Shown here: positions 35,013 to 43,866 of the stretch, piece by piece
Layout: each line of letters starts with the position of its first letter
How positions within the stretch are numbered: position 1 is the stretch's first letter
Assembly: GCF_900078755.1 (NCBI RefSeq)
Contig: NZ_FKIH01000002.1
Length of the DNA stretch: 64,000 nt
Direction: 5' to 3' (one strand)
Source of the DNA: Ichthyocystis sparus
GTDB taxonomy: Bacteria; Pseudomonadota; Gammaproteobacteria; Burkholderiales; 2013Ark19i
Translations under genes and position numbers: made by a program
Notes under the pieces: model-generated
What the model was told of the DNA's origin: nothing
What the model saw: only the letters and a program-made list of their open reading frames with translations
Database searches by the model: none

Positions 35013-36860
35013 ATGGGTGGATGTTCCCGTTTTGAGGTTATTGTTGTTGGTGCTGGGCATGCTGGTGTTGAGGCAGCTATGGCTTCAGCCAGGATGAATG
35101 CTAGTACTTTATTGCTGACTATGAGTAAAGATGATCTTGGACGCATGTCATGCAATCCCTCAATTGGTGGTATTGGTAAGAGCCATTTAGTTAAGGAACT
35201 TGATTCTCTCGGTGGACTGATGGCCACTGTTGCAGATCGTTCCGGGATTCAGTTTCGTGTTTTAAATCGAAGCAAGGGCCCCGCAGTTCAGGCTACCCGT
35301 GCTCAGGTTGATAGACTTTTGTATCAGCAGGCAGTGTCAGATGCTGTAAATGATTTTCCTTTTTTGACCGTTTTGTGCGGAAAAGTTACTAGCTTATCTA
35401 TTTCCAACAACAAATGTATAGGAGTTTTTTGTGGAGGGGAGGAAATTTTATCTGATGTGGTTATCCTGACATCAGGTACTTTTCTAGGTGGAGTAATGTA
35501 TGTAGGCGAAGAGAAGCTTGAATGCGGTAGATTGGGTGATCCATCAGCACACGAATTATCACTGCAGTTACGTAGTATAGGACTGCCTGTTGGTAGGTTA
35601 AAGACTGGTACCCCACCGCGTTTGAAAACTAGCTCTATTAAGTTCGACAATTTGGAAGAACAATGGGGTGATTCTCCCACTCCAGTGTTTTCTGATCAAG
35701 GTGTTTTTTACCCTCATCCAGAGCAGAGGTGTTGCTGGATTACCAAGACCAATCAAAAGACGCATGATATCATTCGCGCTGGGTATGATCGGTCCCCTAT
35801 TTTTTCAGGTGCAATTGAGGGAGTTGGTCCAAGGTACTGTCCTTCTATAGAGGACAAAGTATTTCGTTTTTCTGACAGGGATAGTCATCAAATTTTTCTT
35901 GAACCAGAGGGATTGAGCTCAGATATAATTTACCCTAATGGTATTTCTACCTCTCTTCCTAAAGATATTCAAGATGAGTTTATTCGCTCTATACATGGTT
36001 TAGAACAAGCAGAGATTGTTTGTTACGGATACGCTATTGATTACGATTACATAGATCCGCGAGATTTGTTTCCTCATCTAGAATCTAGGTCGTTGCCTGG
36101 ATTGTTTTTGGCAGGCCAAATAAATGGCACGACTGGTTATGAAGAGGCTGCTATTCAGGGTCTTTTGGCGGGAATCAATGCAGCTCTTAGGGTAAGAAAA
36201 CAAGAGCAGTGGGTTCCTAGTCGTTATCAATCTTATCTTGGCGTTTTGTTGGATGATCTAGTTTTTAGAGGAGTCACAGAGCCTTATCGAATGTTTACGT
36301 CACGGGCTGAATATAGACTTATGCTGCGTGAGGATAATTCTGACCAAAGATTGACAGAAATTGGGTATCGCTTGGGTACTGTTACTGATGCGCAGTGGTC
36401 GTACTTTTGTCGTAAGCAGGATGCTCTGATACGAGAAGAAGAAAGGCTCAGATCTTCTTATGTTAAGCCAGAGTCTAAGGAGTGGTTGTCACTGGACTTA
36501 ACTAAGGAAGTGTCCTTATTGCAGTTATTGAAGAGACCTGAAATTAATTATGTTGATGTTGTTTTTGGTCAGGGGGAATCTTGGCCTGCATCGTGGGTGA
36601 GATCATTAGAGGCCAGTATTAAATACGCTGGATACGTAGATAGGCAAAAGAAAGATATTGAGAGGATGAGCCTATTTGATTCTTTAAATATCCCCACAGA
36701 TTTAGATTTTGACCGAATTTCTGGATTATCAAACGAGGTAAAGCAAATTCTTAGGAAAATTTCCCCAAATACTTTAGGACAAGCTTCTAGATTAGCTGGT
36801 GTTACTCCAGCTGCTATTCAGTTGTTGCGTGTATATCTGCGGCGTTGTTACGGTGTCTGA
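35013..36860 (+). CDS. mnmG: tRNA uridine-5-carboxymethylaminomethyl synthesis enzyme MnmG (GidA)
   Basis: FAD enzyme that with MnmE modifies wobble uridine 34. FAD motif VVGAGHAGVEAA, then MSCNPSIGGIGKSHLVKELD and PRYCPSIEDKVFRF, and the C-terminal helical MnmE-binding end. 615 aa. The rsmG start lies inside its last codons. mnmG-rsmG-parAB-atp is a frequent origin-proximal cluster in proteobacteria. Confidence 0.97.
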   Translation: MGGCSRFEVIVVGAGHAGVEAAMASARMNASTLLLTMSKDDLGRMSCNPSIGGIGKSHLVKELDSLGGLMATVADRSGIQFRVLNRSKGPAVQATRAQVDRLLYQQAVSDAVNDFPFLTVLCGKVTSLSISNNKCIGVFCGGEEILSDVVILTSGTFLGGVMYVGEEKLECGRLGDPSAHELSLQLRSIGLPVGRLKTGTPPRLKTSSIKFDNLEEQWGDSPTPVFSDQGVFYPHPEQRCCWITKTNQKTHDIIRAGYDRSPIFSGAIEGVGPRYCPSIEDKVFRFSDRDSHQIFLEPEGLSSDIIYPNGISTSLPKDIQDEFIRSIHGLEQAEIVCYGYAIDYDYIDPRDLFPHLESRSLPGLFLAGQINGTTGYEEAAIQGLLAGINAALRVRKQEQWVPSRYQSYLGVLLDDLVFRGVTEPYRMFTSRAEYRLMLREDNSDQRLTEIGYRLGTVTDAQWSYFCRKQDALIREEERLRSSYVKPESKEWLSLDLTKEVSLLQLLKRPEINYVDVVFGQGESWPASWVRSLEASIKYAGYVDRQKKDIERMSLFDSLNIPTDLDFDRISGLSNEVKQILRKISPNTLGQASRLAGVTPAAIQLLRVYLRRCYGV

Positions 36861-37488
36861 TATAGAATTTCTTTCGGAGGCACTTGCCAGACAAAAAATT
36901 TTGGTAACTAAGAAGCAGCTGGATAAACTTTATAGATATGCTAATCTCATACTAAATTGGAATAGAGTATATAATCTTACATCTGTTAAGGTATTTGATG
37001 AGGTAGTTATCAGACACATTGTGGATAGTTTGTCTGTGGTGCCGTATTTGTCTACACGTTCCTTTTTTTCCTTATTAGATGTAGGTAGTGGAGCTGGGTT
37101 ACCTGGTATTCCATTATCTGTCGTTTATCCAGATGTTAATTTTTGTTTGTTGGAGGCCAGGGAGAAACGGTGTATTTTTTTGTCGCAAGTAAAAGCTGAG
37201 CTAGATTTGCCTAATGCTGATGTCAAGTGGTGTCGTGTGAGGGATTTTGTTTCTGATGAGGGATATGACGTAATTATATCTAGAGCTTTTTCATCTCTGT
37301 CTGAATTTGTCTTATGTTCCAGACATTTGTGTGGCAAAGGCGGTTGTTGGTATGCAATGAAAGGTGCATATCCGGAGCATGAAGTTAGAGAGTTGTCAGA
37401 TGATTTTGTTGTGCTAGAGTGGTGGCCTATTAAGTTTGTTGATACTAGAGCTAGTCGCTGCTTGCTGCGTATAGCGAGGAAGGTTTGA
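36853..37488 (+). CDS. rsmG: 16S rRNA m7G527 methyltransferase RsmG
   Basis: SAM-dependent methylase of 16S rRNA G527. WNRVYNLTSV and the SAM loop LLDVGSGAGLPGIPLSVVYP are diagnostic, with VISRAFSSLSEFV further on. GTG 36853 overlaps the mnmG stop by 8 bp and starts the protein at the family position; a longer frame inside mnmG lacks homology. About 211 aa. Confidence 0.94.
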   Translation: MSDIEFLSEALARQKILVTKKQLDKLYRYANLILNWNRVYNLTSVKVFDEVVIRHIVDSLSVVPYLSTRSFFSLLDVGSGAGLPGIPLSVVYPDVNFCLLEAREKRCIFLSQVKAELDLPNADVKWCRVRDFVSDEGYDVIISRAFSSLSEFVLCSRHLCGKGGCWYAMKGAYPEHEVRELSDDFVVLEWWPIKFVDTRASRCLLRIARKV

Positions 37489-38300
37489 TGAATAAGGTGT
37501 TTGCTATAGCAAATCAGAAGGGTGGCGTAGGAAAGACCACAACTGCTGTTAATTTAGCTGCATCTATTGCTATTCGTGGCTTTAAAGTGTTGCTTATTGA
37601 TCTGGACCCTCAGGCCAACGCGACAATTGCAAGTGGAATTTCTTCTATTGATGTTAGCGTATACGATGTTTTATGTGGCCGTGCTTCAATTAATAAGGCC
37701 ATTTATTTTAGTAAAGATGTTAATTTTCATGTGCTGGCTTCTTGCAGAGATCTAGTGGCAGTTGAGTTAGAGTTGGCTAGTATGCCCAAAAGGCAATTGC
37801 TTTTACGTAATTTGCTATCAGAGATCAAAGGTGATTTTGATTTCATTTTATTAGATTGTCCTCCGGCCTTGGGTTTGTTAACTTTGAACGGTTTGACTGC
37901 CGCGCATCGTGTTCTTATTCCCATGCAATGTGAGTACTATGCTCTTGGTGGTCTAGCTGAGTTAGTTGGCACTTTGCGCTCTGTTAAGCGTTCCTTCAAT
38001 AAAGGACTGGAAGTGGAAGGTCTAGTTTTGACGATGTTTGACAGCAGGAGTGTGCTTTGTCGTCAAGTTGCTGATCAAGTCCGCGAACATTTTGGGGACA
38101 AGGTTTTTGACTCAGTTATTCCTAGGAATGTTCGTTTAGCGGAAGCTCCCAGTTATGGCTTGCCATGTGTTGTTTTTGATAGGGCAGCACGAGGTTCTCG
38201 TGCCTACTTGGCATGTGCTGATGAATTTATTCGTCGTGCTAAGCAGGTGCAGTTAAAAATTCATCACAGAGAAGATGACGTTACTTATGAAGAAGCATAG
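37488..38300 (+). CDS. parA: Chromosome-partitioning ATPase ParA (Soj)
   Basis: Walker-type ATPase that moves ParB-parS complexes. Deviant Walker A KGGVGKTT in IANQKGGVGKTTTAVNLAAS, LLIDLDPQANAT, and the Walker B region FDFILLDCPPALGLLT. ATG 37488 has GAGGAAGG upstream. 270 aa. The reading frame overlaps parB; both sit between rsmG and the ATP-synthase operon. Confidence 0.95.
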   Translation: MNKVFAIANQKGGVGKTTTAVNLAASIAIRGFKVLLIDLDPQANATIASGISSIDVSVYDVLCGRASINKAIYFSKDVNFHVLASCRDLVAVELELASMPKRQLLLRNLLSEIKGDFDFILLDCPPALGLLTLNGLTAAHRVLIPMQCEYYALGGLAELVGTLRSVKRSFNKGLEVEGLVLTMFDSRSVLCRQVADQVREHFGDKVFDSVIPRNVRLAEAPSYGLPCVVFDRAARGSRAYLACADEFIRRAKQVQLKIHHREDDVTYEEA

Positions 38301-39183
38301 AGGTCTAGGTAGGGGATTGGATAGTTTTTTTAGGGAGTCTTTTGTCTCCGATGATTTTTCTACCAGTGATTCTGTAATTCAGTGTTCTGTTGAGGAGTTG
38401 TTTCCCGGCAAATGCCAACCAAGAACCTTTACGGATCCTGATGTTTTAGAGGAATTATCTGCCTCTATCCGTGCTCATGGTGTAATACAACCAATTGTTG
38501 TTCGTCCTCGCGCTGGTGGTGGATACGAGATTATTGCTGGTGATCGTAGATGGAGGGCATCAAAGTTAGCTGGTCTTAAGCTGGTTCCAGTTATAGTTAG
38601 AGATGTTCCAGATTCAGTTGCCCTTCCCTTGGCCATTATTGAGAATGTACAAAGAGAGGCCTTAACCCCTATAGATGAAGCTCAAGCTATAAAGAGATTG
38701 TTGGATGAGTTTGGAATGACTCATCAGCAAGTTTCAGAGACTATTGGTAGATCTCGTACTGCTGTAACTAACCTACTGCGGCTATTATCTCTTCACAAAG
38801 GTGTTGTCCAATTGTTACAAGATTCTTGTATTGATGTTGGACATGCACGGCCGTTGCTATCTTTGAGCAAAGAAGATCAGATAGAAGCGGCTAAACAGAT
38901 TATAGACAGGGGTTTATCTGTTCGCCAGACAGAAGCTATGGTTCGTAGCTTTGTTAAGCAACCAGGTAGGTCTGATCTTAAAAAGAACCCTGACAGGATT
39001 GATGCTGATACACGTCTTATCCAAGAAAGGCTGTCCGATATATTATGTGCTCCAGTGTCAATTAACAAACTCTCAAATGGCTCCTTTTGTCTCTCCGTTA
39101 AATATGATACCCTGGACCAACTGGACGGTTTTTTAAGCAGATTTGGAGTTTTTGAGACCGATAAGGTAATGGATATTTGCTAG
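38287..39183 (+). CDS. parB: Chromosome-partitioning protein ParB (Spo0J)
   Basis: CTPase/DNA-binding protein that loads on parS. N-terminal HRGLGRGLDSFF is the ParA-interacting peptide; IIAGDRRWRASKLAGL and ENVQREALTPIDEAQAI form the ParB/Srx CTP-binding fold; TIGRSRTAVTNLLRLL is the helix-turn-helix. ATG 38287 has AGAGAAG about 12 nt upstream; ATG 38275 is also in frame but touches that site. About 298 aa. I found no good parS in the window. Confidence 0.93.
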   Translation: MKKHRGLGRGLDSFFRESFVSDDFSTSDSVIQCSVEELFPGKCQPRTFTDPDVLEELSASIRAHGVIQPIVVRPRAGGGYEIIAGDRRWRASKLAGLKLVPVIVRDVPDSVALPLAIIENVQREALTPIDEAQAIKRLLDEFGMTHQQVSETIGRSRTAVTNLLRLLSLHKGVVQLLQDSCIDVGHARPLLSLSKEDQIEAAKQIIDRGLSVRQTEAMVRSFVKQPGRSDLKKNPDRIDADTRLIQERLSDILCAPVSINKLSNGSFCLSVKYDTLDQLDGFLSRFGVFETDKVMDIC

Positions 39184-39187
39184 ACTG

Positions 39188-40078
39188 TTGTTGAATGTGC
39201 TTGTTGTTTCTGGTAATCTCTGGTCTTGTTGTTTTTGGATTTTGGCAGCTCCAGTGGATGCTTCTAGTTTAACTCCGGCGGGGTATGTTCTTCACCACTT
39301 GCGGAGTATGGTTTCGAAGGATTTTGGTCATCATATCCCCATAGTTGACTTTTCTTACATAAACATCGATACAGTCCTGTGGTCTGTCTTGATGTCGGTT
39401 TTCGCCTTTCTATTCATGTTTCTTGTAGCTCGACGTGCTACTGCTGGTGTTCCTTCTAGGTGGCAGTGCTCAGTAGAGATTCTGTTCGAATTTTTTGCGT
39501 CTCAGGTGCGGTCGATTATTCCTGGCTCTTCTAAATGTGACTTTGTTATCCCTCTTTCGGTAAGCGTTTTTATCTGGATTTTTATGATGAATGCCCTGGA
39601 CTTATTGCCCGTAGATTTGTTTCCCAGGTTGTTTTCGGTTACCGGTATATCGGAGTATCAAAGAATAGTCCCTACTGCCGATGTTAATGGTGCTTTGGGG
39701 ATGTCCCTTGGAGTGTTGTTGCTGATGTTCTTTTATGGAATTAAGTCGAAAAAATTGGGATTTTTTAAGGAATTAGTTACTGCACCTTTTGGTTCCAAGT
39801 TGATTTTGTTTATACCTAATCTGGTGATAAACGTAATAGAATACTCAGCCAAATTTGTTTCCTTGGGCTTGAGGCTTTTTGGGAATATGTATGCCGGTGA
39901 GTTGCTGTTTATGTTGATTGCACTCATGGGTGCTACTGCCAAGATCTACGGTTGTGTTGGCCAGTTTTTTGCTGGATTGCTATGGGCGATTGCTCATATT
40001 TTTATCATATCACTGCAGGCATTTATTTTTGTTATGCTGATGATGATATACATAGGTCAAGCGCAGGAGAAGCACTAG
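39188..40078 (+). CDS. atpB: ATP synthase Fo subunit a
   Basis: Proton-channel subunit a. The essential arginine lies in SLGLRLFGNMYAGELL in the penultimate helix region, and IPNLVINVIEYSAKF and HIFIISLQAFIFVMLMMIYIGQA complete the signature. The start is unclear: TTG 39188 gives a hydrophobic signal-like leader (ILAAPVDASS), whereas GTG 39254 gives MDASSLTPAGYVLHHL, closer to the usual N terminus. Neither has a strong ribosome site. atpI, normally upstream, is absent; parB abuts directly. Confidence 0.93.
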   Translation: MLNVLVVSGNLWSCCFWILAAPVDASSLTPAGYVLHHLRSMVSKDFGHHIPIVDFSYINIDTVLWSVLMSVFAFLFMFLVARRATAGVPSRWQCSVEILFEFFASQVRSIIPGSSKCDFVIPLSVSVFIWIFMMNALDLLPVDLFPRLFSVTGISEYQRIVPTADVNGALGMSLGVLLLMFFYGIKSKKLGFFKELVTAPFGSKLILFIPNLVINVIEYSAKFVSLGLRLFGNMYAGELLFMLIALMGATAKIYGCVGQFFAGLLWAIAHIFIISLQAFIFVMLMMIYIGQAQEKH

Positions 40079-40111
40079 TTTTTTTGTTATTTTTTGACTC
40101 AGGGGATTTTC

Positions 40112-40357
40112 ATGACAGATGTTTCTTTTGTTGCACTTGCTTGTGGGATGATCATTAGTTTTGGCGCTATTGGGGCCTGTATAGGTATCAGTTTGATGGG
40201 TGGAAAGTATATTGAGGCTGCTGCTCGTCAGCCTGAGTTGATGGACAAGTTGCAAACTAAAATGTTTCTTTTGGCAGGGTTGATTGATGCTGCTTTTCTG
40301 ATAGGTGTTGGTGTTGCTATGATGTTTGCGTTTGCTAACCCCTTTGTTACTGGATGA
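40112..40357 (+). CDS. atpE: ATP synthase Fo subunit c
   Basis: Ring-forming proteolipid of about 81 aa: two helices joined by the polar loop AARQPELMDKLQ. The proton-carrying carboxylate is the Asp in LLAGLIDAAFLIGVG. This helix lacks the Gln/Glu pattern of Na+ c-rings that I would expect, so H+ coupling is inferred. ATG 40112 has AGGGG about 9 nt upstream. Confidence 0.96.
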   Translation: MTDVSFVALACGMIISFGAIGACIGISLMGGKYIEAAARQPELMDKLQTKMFLLAGLIDAAFLIGVGVAMMFAFANPFVTG

Positions 40358-40395
40358 TTTAGAGTTGGTTGTAATTTATTAATGGGTGAAAATGC

Positions 40396-40884
40396 GTGAA
40401 TCTTAACGCTACATTGTTTGTTCAGTGCCTTGTGTTTTTTGGTTTGGCCTGGTTTACTATGCGCTTTGTTTGGCCCCCAATTTCTAAGGTCTTGGATGAG
40501 AGGTCTGAGAGAATTTCTTGTGGTCTGGCAGATGCTGAGGCCGCTGCTCTTGCGTTATCTGAGGCTAAAGCTGAATCTCATGATCTGATTGGTAAAGCAA
40601 GATTAGAAGCCAGGGATATTGTGCTTAAGGCAGAGAAGCGAGCTGATGATATTGTTTGTCGTGCGCGCGAAGAGGCCGCTGCTGCTGTTGCTCGTGCTCA
40701 AGTATTGGCAGAGCAAGCTTCTGTTCAGGCTAAGAAGCGGGCTGAAGAAGAGTTAATGAAAGATTTTTCTAGCTTGGTTATGGAAGCAACCCGTGCGGTG
40801 TTGCTTAAAGAAGTAGATATGGGAGTTCACCAAAGTATATTGGAGCGTATGGTGCGTCGTGATGAGTCGCGGTATGGCAAATAG
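40396..40884 (+). CDS. atpF: ATP synthase Fo subunit b
   Basis: Peripheral stalk subunit: one N-terminal membrane helix (LFVQCLVFFGLAWFTMRFVWPPI) followed by a long charged coiled coil rich in Ala/Glu/Lys that ends near the delta-binding C terminus. 162 aa. GTG start. Overlaps the atpH reading frame. Confidence 0.95.
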   Translation: MNLNATLFVQCLVFFGLAWFTMRFVWPPISKVLDERSERISCGLADAEAAALALSEAKAESHDLIGKARLEARDIVLKAEKRADDIVCRAREEAAAAVARAQVLAEQASVQAKKRAEEELMKDFSSLVMEATRAVLLKEVDMGVHQSILERMVRRDESRYGK

Positions 40885-41395
40885 TTTTACTTTGGCTCGT
40901 CCCTATGCAAAGGCCGTTTTTGATATTGCTGAGAGATCTGATTTGCTGGATTCTTGGTCCGATTTTTTAAAAGCGGTTAACGATGTTTTTCCGGACCTTA
41001 TGCTGGTTGTTTTTGGAGCTTCGGGTCGTCGTGGTGTGTTGTCCCTGTTGGACTTTCGGTCTATTTTTTCTGAGCAGCAGGTGTTTTTTCTAAAGTTGCT
41101 TTTGAGTAGAGGAAGGTTTAGGTATTTTCCGGCTATTTGCTCGATTTTTCATGAGATGCTTTACCAAAGAAATGCTATTACTCCGGTTGTTGCGAAATCA
41201 GGCTTAGATTTATCTCCGGAAGATATTTCGTCTATTACCGCTTTCTTAGAGAAGATGCTTTCATCTAAGGTGGATGTTCGTTTTGATATAGATTCTCGAA
41301 TTATAGGTGGTTGTGTGTTCCACATCCATGACGATTGCTACGATGCATCAGTTTTAGGGCGCCTTGAAAAGTTGGAAGGTGCTTTGGGCGTATAG
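40874..41395 (+). CDS. atpH: ATP synthase F1 subunit delta
   Basis: Connects F1 to the peripheral stalk. LARPYAKAVFDIAERSDLLDSW is the typical N-terminal helix, and the C-terminal strand DSRIIGGCVFHI is the conserved family end (usually DPxLIGG). ATG 40874 gives MANSFTLARPYA; an in-frame start 15 bp upstream lies inside atpF. About 173 aa. Confidence 0.94.
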   Translation: MANSFTLARPYAKAVFDIAERSDLLDSWSDFLKAVNDVFPDLMLVVFGASGRRGVLSLLDFRSIFSEQQVFFLKLLLSRGRFRYFPAICSIFHEMLYQRNAITPVVAKSGLDLSPEDISSITAFLEKMLSSKVDVRFDIDSRIIGGCVFHIHDDCYDASVLGRLEKLEGALGV

Positions 41396-41407
41396 GAGGT
41401 TTTTTAC

Positions 41408-42946
41408 ATGCAATTGAGCCCCAGTGAAATAAGTGCAGTCATTCGCGAAAAAATAAAAAGTATGAGCATGGATGTTGTTGTGTCTAACGAGGGTGTTATT
41501 TCATCCTTGTTTGACGGCATTGCTCGTGTGGATGGGCTTGGAAAAGTTATGCAAGGGGAAATGGTTGCTTTTCCCGGTGGTACTTATGGGTTAGCTTTGA
41601 ATCTAGAGAGAGACTCGGTTGGTGTGGTTTTACTTGGTGAGTATGGGCATTTATCTGAGGGAGACAAAGTTCATACCACTGGGCGTATTCTCGAGGTTCC
41701 TGTTGGATGTGCTCTTTGTGGGCGTGTGGTTGATGCTTTGGGAAGTCCCATTGATGGACTTGGCTCAGTAAATACAGAGAAAACTTCCCCTATAGAAAAG
41801 ATTGCTCCTGGTGTTATTGATCGCTGTTCCGTTTCTCAGCCATTGCAGACAGGAATTAAGTGCGTTGATTCGATGGTTCCTATTGGACGTGGTCAGCGTG
41901 AGCTCATAATTGGAGATCGTCAGACCGGTAAGACTTCCTTAGCCATTGACACTATTATAAATCAGAAAGGCACCGGAGTTGTTTGTGTTTATGTGGCTAT
42001 TGGCCAAAAGGCTTCCTCTGTCGCCAACGTTGTGTCTAAGCTTGAGGAGCACGGAGCCTTAGCTCATACTATTGTTGTGGTGGCCTCTGCAAGTGATTCG
42101 GCTGCCATGCAATATATTGCCCCTTACTCTGCGTGTGCTATGGGTGAGTTTTTTCGTGATCGCGGCGAGGATGCGTTGATTGTTTATGATGATTTGACGA
42201 AGCAGGCGTGGGCCTATCGTCAGATATCGTTGTTGCTTCGTCGTCCACCTGGACGAGAGGCTTACCCAGGTGATGTATTTTATTTGCATTCCCGTTTGCT
42301 AGAGAGGGCGTCACGGGTAAATGAGAGCTATGTAGAACGGGCTACTTGCGGCAAAGTTAAGGGCAAGACTGGTTCTTTGACGGCTCTACCAATCATTGAG
42401 ACTCAGGCAGGGGATGTCTCGGCTTTTATTCCCACCAACGTAATTTCAATCACTGATGGTCAGATTTTTTTGGAAACTGATCTTTTTAATTCGGGTGTGC
42501 GTCCTGCTTTGAATGCGGGAATTTCGGTATCACGTGTCGGAGGTGCTGCACAAACCAAGGTCATCAAAAAGGTTGGTGGTGGTGTTAGGTTGGCTCTTGC
42601 CCAATATCGTGAACTAGCATCTTTTTCTCAGTTTGCCTCCGATCTTGATGAAGCTACGCGTAAGCAATTGCAACATGGAGAGCGGGTGGTAGAGCTGATG
42701 AAGCAGTCTCAGTTTTCTCCGTTTTCTGTTGCTCAGATGGCTGTAGTGTTGTTTGCTGCTAATAATGGCTACCTTGATGAAGTAGAAGTGTCTAAGATTT
42801 CTTCATTTGAGAGTGAGTTGTTATCGTTTATTGACCATAATCATGCTGATTTTATGTCACGTCTTAATAAGAGTAATGATCTTGTTCGTGATTTGGAGGT
42901 TGAGCTGAGGACGATTATTGGTAAGTTTAAAGAAACTTATTCCTAG
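41408..42946 (+). CDS. atpA: ATP synthase F1 subunit alpha
   Basis: Non-catalytic nucleotide-binding F1 subunit. P-loop GDRQTGKTS at 169-177, VGRVVDALGSPIDG-like CALCGRVVDALGSPIDGLG, and the alpha-specific PAINAGISVSRVG equivalent (RPALNAGISVSRVGGAAQ). 512 aa, normal. AGGAGG ribosome site about 9 nt upstream of the ATG. Confidence 0.97.
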   Translation: MQLSPSEISAVIREKIKSMSMDVVVSNEGVISSLFDGIARVDGLGKVMQGEMVAFPGGTYGLALNLERDSVGVVLLGEYGHLSEGDKVHTTGRILEVPVGCALCGRVVDALGSPIDGLGSVNTEKTSPIEKIAPGVIDRCSVSQPLQTGIKCVDSMVPIGRGQRELIIGDRQTGKTSLAIDTIINQKGTGVVCVYVAIGQKASSVANVVSKLEEHGALAHTIVVVASASDSAAMQYIAPYSACAMGEFFRDRGEDALIVYDDLTKQAWAYRQISLLLRRPPGREAYPGDVFYLHSRLLERASRVNESYVERATCGKVKGKTGSLTALPIIETQAGDVSAFIPTNVISITDGQIFLETDLFNSGVRPALNAGISVSRVGGAAQTKVIKKVGGGVRLALAQYRELASFSQFASDLDEATRKQLQHGERVVELMKQSQFSPFSVAQMAVVLFAANNGYLDEVEVSKISSFESELLSFIDHNHADFMSRLNKSNDLVRDLEVELRTIIGKFKETYS

Positions 42947-42960
42947 GTAGGATTTTCTTT

Positions 42961-43833
42961 ATGTCGTCTGCAAAGATTATTCGTCAAAAAATTAAGAGTG
43001 TGACAAGTACACGTAAGATTACTACGGCTATGCATATGGTTTCCGCATCTAAAATGAGAAAAGCTCAGGAGGAGATGTTTGCCATGCGTCCTTATGTTGT
43101 TAAGGTGCGTGAATTGGCATTGAACTTGCTATCGTTGGCAAAGGACTATCGTCACACCTATGTATTTGGCAATGGCGCCGTTCCCTCTAGTACCGGCTTT
43201 ATCGTAATTTCTACCGATAAGGGTCTATGTGGGGGCTTAAACTCCAATCTATTTCGTAGTCTCCTAAAGAGTATTGATGATCTTAGACTCAGTATAGATT
43301 CGGATTGCCGTGTTGCTACTATAGGTGAGAGAGCTTATAGTTTTGTTAGACGTACTGGTTTTAATGTGGAAGCTCATGTTTCGTTAACGGGATACCAAGA
43401 TAATTTTTCTGGAATTTTGGCAGTGGCAAAATCGATGCTGTGTCTTTTTGACCGAAATGAGATTAGTAGGCTGTTTATTTTGTTTAATCGTTTTGAGAAC
43501 ACGATGAAGCAAGTTCCAAAGCTGTTGCAGTTGTTGCCAATACAAACTATAGAAGATACAGCCATTAACTCTAAGAGGCGCGACTGTATTTTCGAGCCTA
43601 GTGAGACGGAGTTGGTTGATCTTTTGTTAGAGCGCTACATAGAGAGTTTAGTCTTTGAGTCTGTGGCCGAGCATAATTCATCGGAGCAGAGCGCGAGGAT
43701 GGTTGCTATGAAAGCTGCTTCTGACAATGCCGGGGATTTTATTGATTATCTGAAGCTAGAGTATAACAAATCTCGTCAGGCTGCCATTACCAAGGAGTTG
43801 TCAGAGATTGTTGGTGGTAGCAGTGTTTTGTAG
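42961..43833 (+). CDS. atpG: ATP synthase F1 subunit gamma
   Basis: Rotor shaft of F1. N-terminal RQKIKSVTSTRKITTAMHMVSASKMRKAQ and the C-terminal RMVAMKAASDNAGDFIDYLKLEYNKSRQAAITKELSEIVGG are the highly conserved coiled-coil ends; STDKGLCGGLN is also present. 290 aa. Confidence 0.96.
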   Translation: MSSAKIIRQKIKSVTSTRKITTAMHMVSASKMRKAQEEMFAMRPYVVKVRELALNLLSLAKDYRHTYVFGNGAVPSSTGFIVISTDKGLCGGLNSNLFRSLLKSIDDLRLSIDSDCRVATIGERAYSFVRRTGFNVEAHVSLTGYQDNFSGILAVAKSMLCLFDRNEISRLFILFNRFENTMKQVPKLLQLLPIQTIEDTAINSKRRDCIFEPSETELVDLLLERYIESLVFESVAEHNSSEQSARMVAMKAASDNAGDFIDYLKLEYNKSRQAAITKELSEIVGGSSVL

Positions 43834-43866
43834 CGTGGTTGTGCCCGTTCAAAGGAAATATAGTGT

